Translations under genes and position numbers: made by a program
From: Protoeuglena noctilucae
Lineage: Eukaryota > Chlorophyta > Pedinophyceae > Marsupiomonadales > Marsupiomonadaceae
Assembly: GCA_958009085.1 (NCBI GenBank)
Contig: OY253680.1
Coordinates: 930,001-994,000 of the forward strand
DNA length: 64,000 nucleotides
Direction: 5' to 3'
Notes under the pieces: generated by a model
Database searches by the model: none
The model's input: the letters and a program-made list of their open reading frames with translations, nothing else
What the model was told of the DNA's origin: nothing
Part shown: piece by piece, positions 58,101-64,000 of the stretch
How positions within the stretch are numbered: position 1 is the first letter of the stretch
Layout: each line of letters opens with the position of its first letter

Positions 58101-61100
58101 CCCGCCACGGCGTCCAGCCAATCCGCCTGTGCCTCGGGGGTCGTGTGCGCGGGTACTCCCTCAGGTGCATCCGCCAACGCCGGCAGGCACGCCCCCACGA
58201 GCGCCGCCCACTCGACCCCCGACTCGAGCACCCCCCGGCACACCAGGTACGCCCGGGACAGGCACGACGCGGCCAGCGACGCACGGGCGTCCGCAACGCC
58301 CTCCGCCTGCGCACCCAGTGCGTCCCCCAGCCACGCCCGCGCCACCTCGGCCACCCCCGCCGCGCACTGCCCCAGCAGCCCCGCCCCCACCGCCGCCTGT
58401 AACGCCACCGCGTAGCGCTCCCCCTCCTCCGCCGCCGCCCCTGCCCTCGCCGCCCCCCTCAGGCACCGCATCTGCTGCTCCTCCTCCCCCAGCAGCGCCC
58501 CCAGCAGCGCCACCGCCCTCTCCGCGTGGCCGCGGGGGCCGTACTGCCGGCGGAAGGCGCGCGAGGCAGCCCCCGCCGCCGCTCCCATCCACGCCCGCAG
58601 TCCCTCCACCCCCGGTCGCGGCCGCCCTGCCCCGCCCTCCCCGCCCCCCCACAGCCCCACCGATGCCGCGTGCAGCATGCACACGCGCGCCACCCGCGCC
58701 GCCTCCCCCGCCCACGCCCCCACCTCCCCCGCCCCCACCGCCTGCGCCTCTCCTTGCTTACTCGTCGCACCCCCCTCCCCCAGGTACGCATCCACCATCT
58801 CCCTCACCGCCGCCTCCAGGAACGGCACTGGGCCTGCCCTGCTGTCACTTGCTTCCTCGTCTGGTCCCGACAGCCAAGCCAGGGTCCAGGCCAGGACGGG
58901 GTTGGACGCCCCGGGGAAGAGGGGAGGGTGCTCTGGGGGTGGGAAGCCTGGCCCGCGGCCGTCGCACTGGGTGAGGGAGACGGCGCGGGGGGTGAAGAGG
59001 GGCGAGAGGGCCTCGAGGGGGAGAGCGGCGACCAGGCGCAGGGCCCGGGGGAGCAGGGCGCGGGTGGGGCGCACGGCCAGGCGGAGGGTGGCGGCGACGT
59101 GGGCGAGGAGTTTGTGGCGGACCACGGGGCCAGGCACGCGGTTGACTGCGGGGAGAGGAAGGACGAGTGAGTTACAGAACATGGGATGCACAGGGGTGGG
59201 ATGGCATACCCGGCAGCGCGTCTCACCGAGTGCCACGGCGTCGGTGAGGCGGGCGACGATGGCTGACGACAACGCGGGGGGCGCGAGTGGGGGTGCCGCC
59301 CCCCTGCTGACCCCGGCAGCCACGGCGCTGGCGGACCCCAGGCACGCGGCCAAAGCGACGCGGGACACCTGCGGAGTCGAGAAGGCGAGTTTGGCGCTGT
59401 CAGCCAGGGCTGGTTGCCAAGAGCCACAGCGCCTGTTCTCACGCCACCCCTCGCCTGTGACTTCGTGAGTGCCCCATCCAGGATGGCCCCCACCAGGACC
59501 AGGGCGTCTTCAGGGTCCATGGATGCGGCGCGGCGGGTGAGGAAGGCAGTCGCAGCATCTCCCTCCGCCCCCTCCCAGGGCGACTGCTCCGACTGCGCGG
59601 GCCCGGCAGCGCTCGTGGGGCGGGCGAGGGCGGGGGCCAAGTGTTTGGAGACGAAGGGGGCGGGGACGGCCGCCAGTCGCTCGGGTGTCCACTCCACCTC
59701 TTGCAGAAAGCTCCCCAGCGCCATCTTGACCACCCCGACGTTGCGGTGCTGGAAGGCGCGCGCGTAGAGCACCAGCGCCCACGCGGGCGTCAGCCGGCCC
59801 TCGACCTTGGCCCACACCGTGTCCACCTCCGTGGCAGCTCCCTTCTCCTCAGCAGCTCCCTCAAGAGTGGCAACCCCCACTTGGCTAGCACCCTCCCCCG
59901 GGAACACGGCGGGCATGTCCTTCCACGCGTGCTCCACCAGCTGCAGCGAGAAGTCCTCCAGCGCCCCCAGCACCGACTGGAAGGCCGCCCAGGGGCGGTG
60001 GGTGCGGGAGTGGCCAATCGGCACCGCCAGGCCCAGGACGTGGGCGGCGCGCTTGCGAACAAGCGTGTCGTCGCTCGCCAGTGCGGCCGGCAGCAGCGCC
60101 CACAAAGCGGGGTCGTTGCGGGCGTCCACGGGGCCGCGGCCGTCGGGGGGCAGCAGGTGCGTGCCCAGCTGCGTCAGCACTGACAGACCCAGCGCGGCCG
60201 CTGCCGGGCCCGGCAAGGACGTGGGCGGACCCCGCATTGAGCCCTCTCCCTCCCCCTCGCCCGCCGCCGCCACCTCTGCTCCCTCCCCTGCTACCCCGTC
60301 GCCGGGCGCCCACAGCGCACCCGCCCGCACGGCCGCCTCGAGCAGCCCCAGCGCCGCCGCCAGCCCCCCTCGCAGGTAGCTCCCCAGGCACTCGGCCGAC
60401 GGGGCGTCGTCAGCGCCCGCCAGCGCCGCCACGGTCGGCAGCACCCCCGCCTGCAGCACGCGCCTGGCCAGGTCCTCGCCGCCCGCGCCCGCGACGCAAG
60501 CCATTGCGGGAGACTCGAACGCAGACGCCGTCCCCACCAGCGCCGCCGCCTCCCTTGCCCGCCCCGCGCCCTGCAGCGCCGCCTGGTGCAGCAGCAGCGC
60601 CACATCCTCGTGCCAGCCAACAGACGCGTCCCCCACCGCCTCGGGCAGCGGGCGGCGCGGACCAGCAGCAAACTCCTTCGCCAAAGCCTCTGCGCCAGTG
60701 TCACTGCCACCCGCCCGCTCCCCCGCCCGGTCTCTCTGCGCCATCCGCACCCGCAGCGCCGCCGCAGCCGCGGCCGACACCTCGGGTGCGGCGGTGTACC
60801 CGTCCGTGGAAGTGGAGCCCATCGCTCCCACAAGCACCCGCAGCGCCGCATCCCGAGCCGAGAGGGACAGCCCAGGGCCCGCGACGGTGGGGATGACCAC
60901 GCATGCCACCAAGTGCGGCACCGATGCGGCCGGCAGGCCCGATTCCTCCACGCCCGCTGCCATCAGGGCGCCCAGGCAGGCCACGCGGACGCGACGGCGG
61001 TCTTCCTCACTGAGTCCGGGCCTGCACGCGTCCGAGGCGGCCTCCTGCGCCACCCGGACCATGCCCTCCGCATCGCCTGCCCCTGCTGCGCCGGAAAGGC

Positions 61101-61182
61101 ATGCCCGCGCCACGGCGGCCCAAGAGGACGGCTCCAGACCCTCCAAAGCCTCGCCGAGGACCACCCATCGATCCAAAAGCAT
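55156..61182 (-). CDS. Trm3/TARBP1-type tRNA 2'-O-ribose methyltransferase
   Basis: Six minus-strand exons: 59455-61182, 59227-59368, 56967-59145, 56694-56851, 55819-56595 and 55156-55754; about 1860 residues. The last 190 residues are a SpoU (trefoil-knot) methyltransferase: ASLVDKVPNQAGLSRTCEVL (motif 1), LVLGHERHGIPPPVL (motif 2) and IPQVGLVRSLNVHVSGAVA (motif 3). The preceding 1650 residues are Ala-rich helices, as in Trm3 (yeast) and TARBP1 (human), which make Gm18 in tRNA. Length is close to TARBP1. Introns 1 and 4 have GC donors (CAG|GCGAGG and ACAG|GCGAGG). The last intron is only 64 bases (55755-55818) and its borders are the least certain part; another junction nearby is possible. 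The gene converges on the kinase and diverges from the TRF4-like gene. Confidence 0.88.
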
Positions 61183-61505
61183 GGCGGCTCACAAATCGGC
61201 CAAGGGCGGGTCCCTGTGCAAATTAGGGCGCCCCGCGGCGCGCCGGGAACCAAGTGACGGCACCGCCACGTGTCCGATGACTCACTCGCTTTTACCTGTG
61301 TCCGCAGCTGCAAGAGCTGGGGCGCAATCGCCGCCGGCACGCACGTTTTCCTGCAGTCAGCCAGAACGCGGGCAAGCACTTGCTGGAGGGAGACCCGTCG
61401 GCGCTGAGAATTCGTGCATCGTCGGGTACGACACACAAGCTGTAGTAGCTGGGCCAACCATTGCAGCGCAACAACAGGCACACGCAAGGGAGTCCTAAAG
61501 TTCTC
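61183..61505. other. Divergent intergenic region between Trm3 and TRF4-like genes
   Basis: Both promoters are expected here. The plus-strand frame of the TRF4-like gene is open for 15 codons before its ATG. Nothing else was recognised. Confidence 0.45.
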
Positions 61506-63752
<2,247 letters not shown>

Positions 63753-63837
63753 TAGTGAGTTCAACACGGCCAGCTTCTCTAACAAAGGGCGTTAGGCGCC
63801 CCTTAGGCACCCTGCCCTGCCTTGAATCGCCAGCGCC

Positions 63838-64000
63838 TCAGAGCTCCTCGGAGAAGACCGACCCAAAGGCGTAGTACTGCGGGGGCGGGGCAGTGCAGGA
63901 AGGGTGTCAGGCCCAGCCAGGTCATCCCCCATGCATCATCTGCCCCTTCACTCCGCTCCCCTCGCCTTGTTGAGTGCGTCGGCCATGCCCCCGCACAGTC
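63838..64000 (-). CDS. Last exons of an unidentified minus-strand gene, 5' part off window
   Basis: The final exon 63838-63876 reads YYAFGSVFSEEL and a stop. It joins in phase 0 to an exon that starts at 63966 and runs off the right edge, reading GGMADALNK at its end. The donor would be GC (AAG|GCGAGG), as in many neighbours. The fragment is too short to name the protein. Its stop lies 85 bases from the end of the TRF4-like gene, so the two converge. Confidence 0.55.

Noticed and set aside
56600-59170. Long plus-strand Pro/Arg/Ala frames opposite the Trm3 gene
   Set aside because: They are antisense to a conserved 2.2-kb exon, lack any domain and consist of simple composition.

Overview
This is a stretch of nuclear genome from a GC-rich, intron-rich eukaryote, most likely a plastid-bearing green alga. 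The evidence is very high GC, about 120 short introns across 17 genes, a DUF1995 chloroplast protein with a transit-like N-terminus, plant-type Spinster and glutathione synthetase genes, and plastid-type presequences on several enzymes. The species cannot be named from the sequence. All gene models below were made by reading exon translations, splice sites and phase by eye; every listed exon junction keeps the reading frame.

Layout, left to right. A DUF1995/LPA3-like gene runs off the left edge (-). MCM10 replication factor (+, 1395-4118) converges on a Spinster-type major facilitator transporter (-, 4433-7188). A 21-exon RCC1/EF-hand-like/TPR scaffold protein (+, 7634-16665) is followed on the same strand by the spliceosomal helicase PRP2/DHX16 (17323-23578) and phosphoglucomutase (24821-28220). 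On the minus strand lie glutathione synthetase (28469-31377) and a PRXL2-type peroxiredoxin-like protein (31618-32638). A protein of unknown function with a His-rich patch and an acidic tail (+, 33283-34597) converges on a membrane-anchored glycosyltransferase (-, 34883-37559). Then come an FHA/MCRS1-like protein (+, 38157-39710), an EamA-family transporter (-, 39977-41580) and a 24-exon ZNFX1-like helicase with NF-X1 fingers and a terminal RZ finger (-, 42452-52205). The window ends with a PRP4/DYRK-like CMGC kinase (+, 52666-54940), a Trm3/TARBP1 tRNA 2'-O-methyltransferase (-, 55156-61182), a TRF4/PAPD5 non-canonical poly(A) polymerase (+, 61506-63752) and the last two exons of an unidentified gene (-, 63838 to the right edge).

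The genes do not form a pathway cluster; they are housekeeping genes with a strong RNA-metabolism share (PRP2, ZNFX1-like, kinase, Trm3, TRF4). No transposon, tRNA, rRNA, virus-like element or CRISPR array was seen. One 200-base assembly gap lies inside an intron (10568-10767).

Three things stand out. First, about 20 of roughly 120 introns appear to use GC instead of GT donors, nearly all of the form AG|GCGAG. Second, many introns or flanks carry degenerate copies of the adjacent exon edge, often with the splice site. Third, the ZNFX1-like gene is clean across 24 exons except for one in-frame TGA exactly where the NF-X1 finger pattern expects a zinc-binding cysteine.
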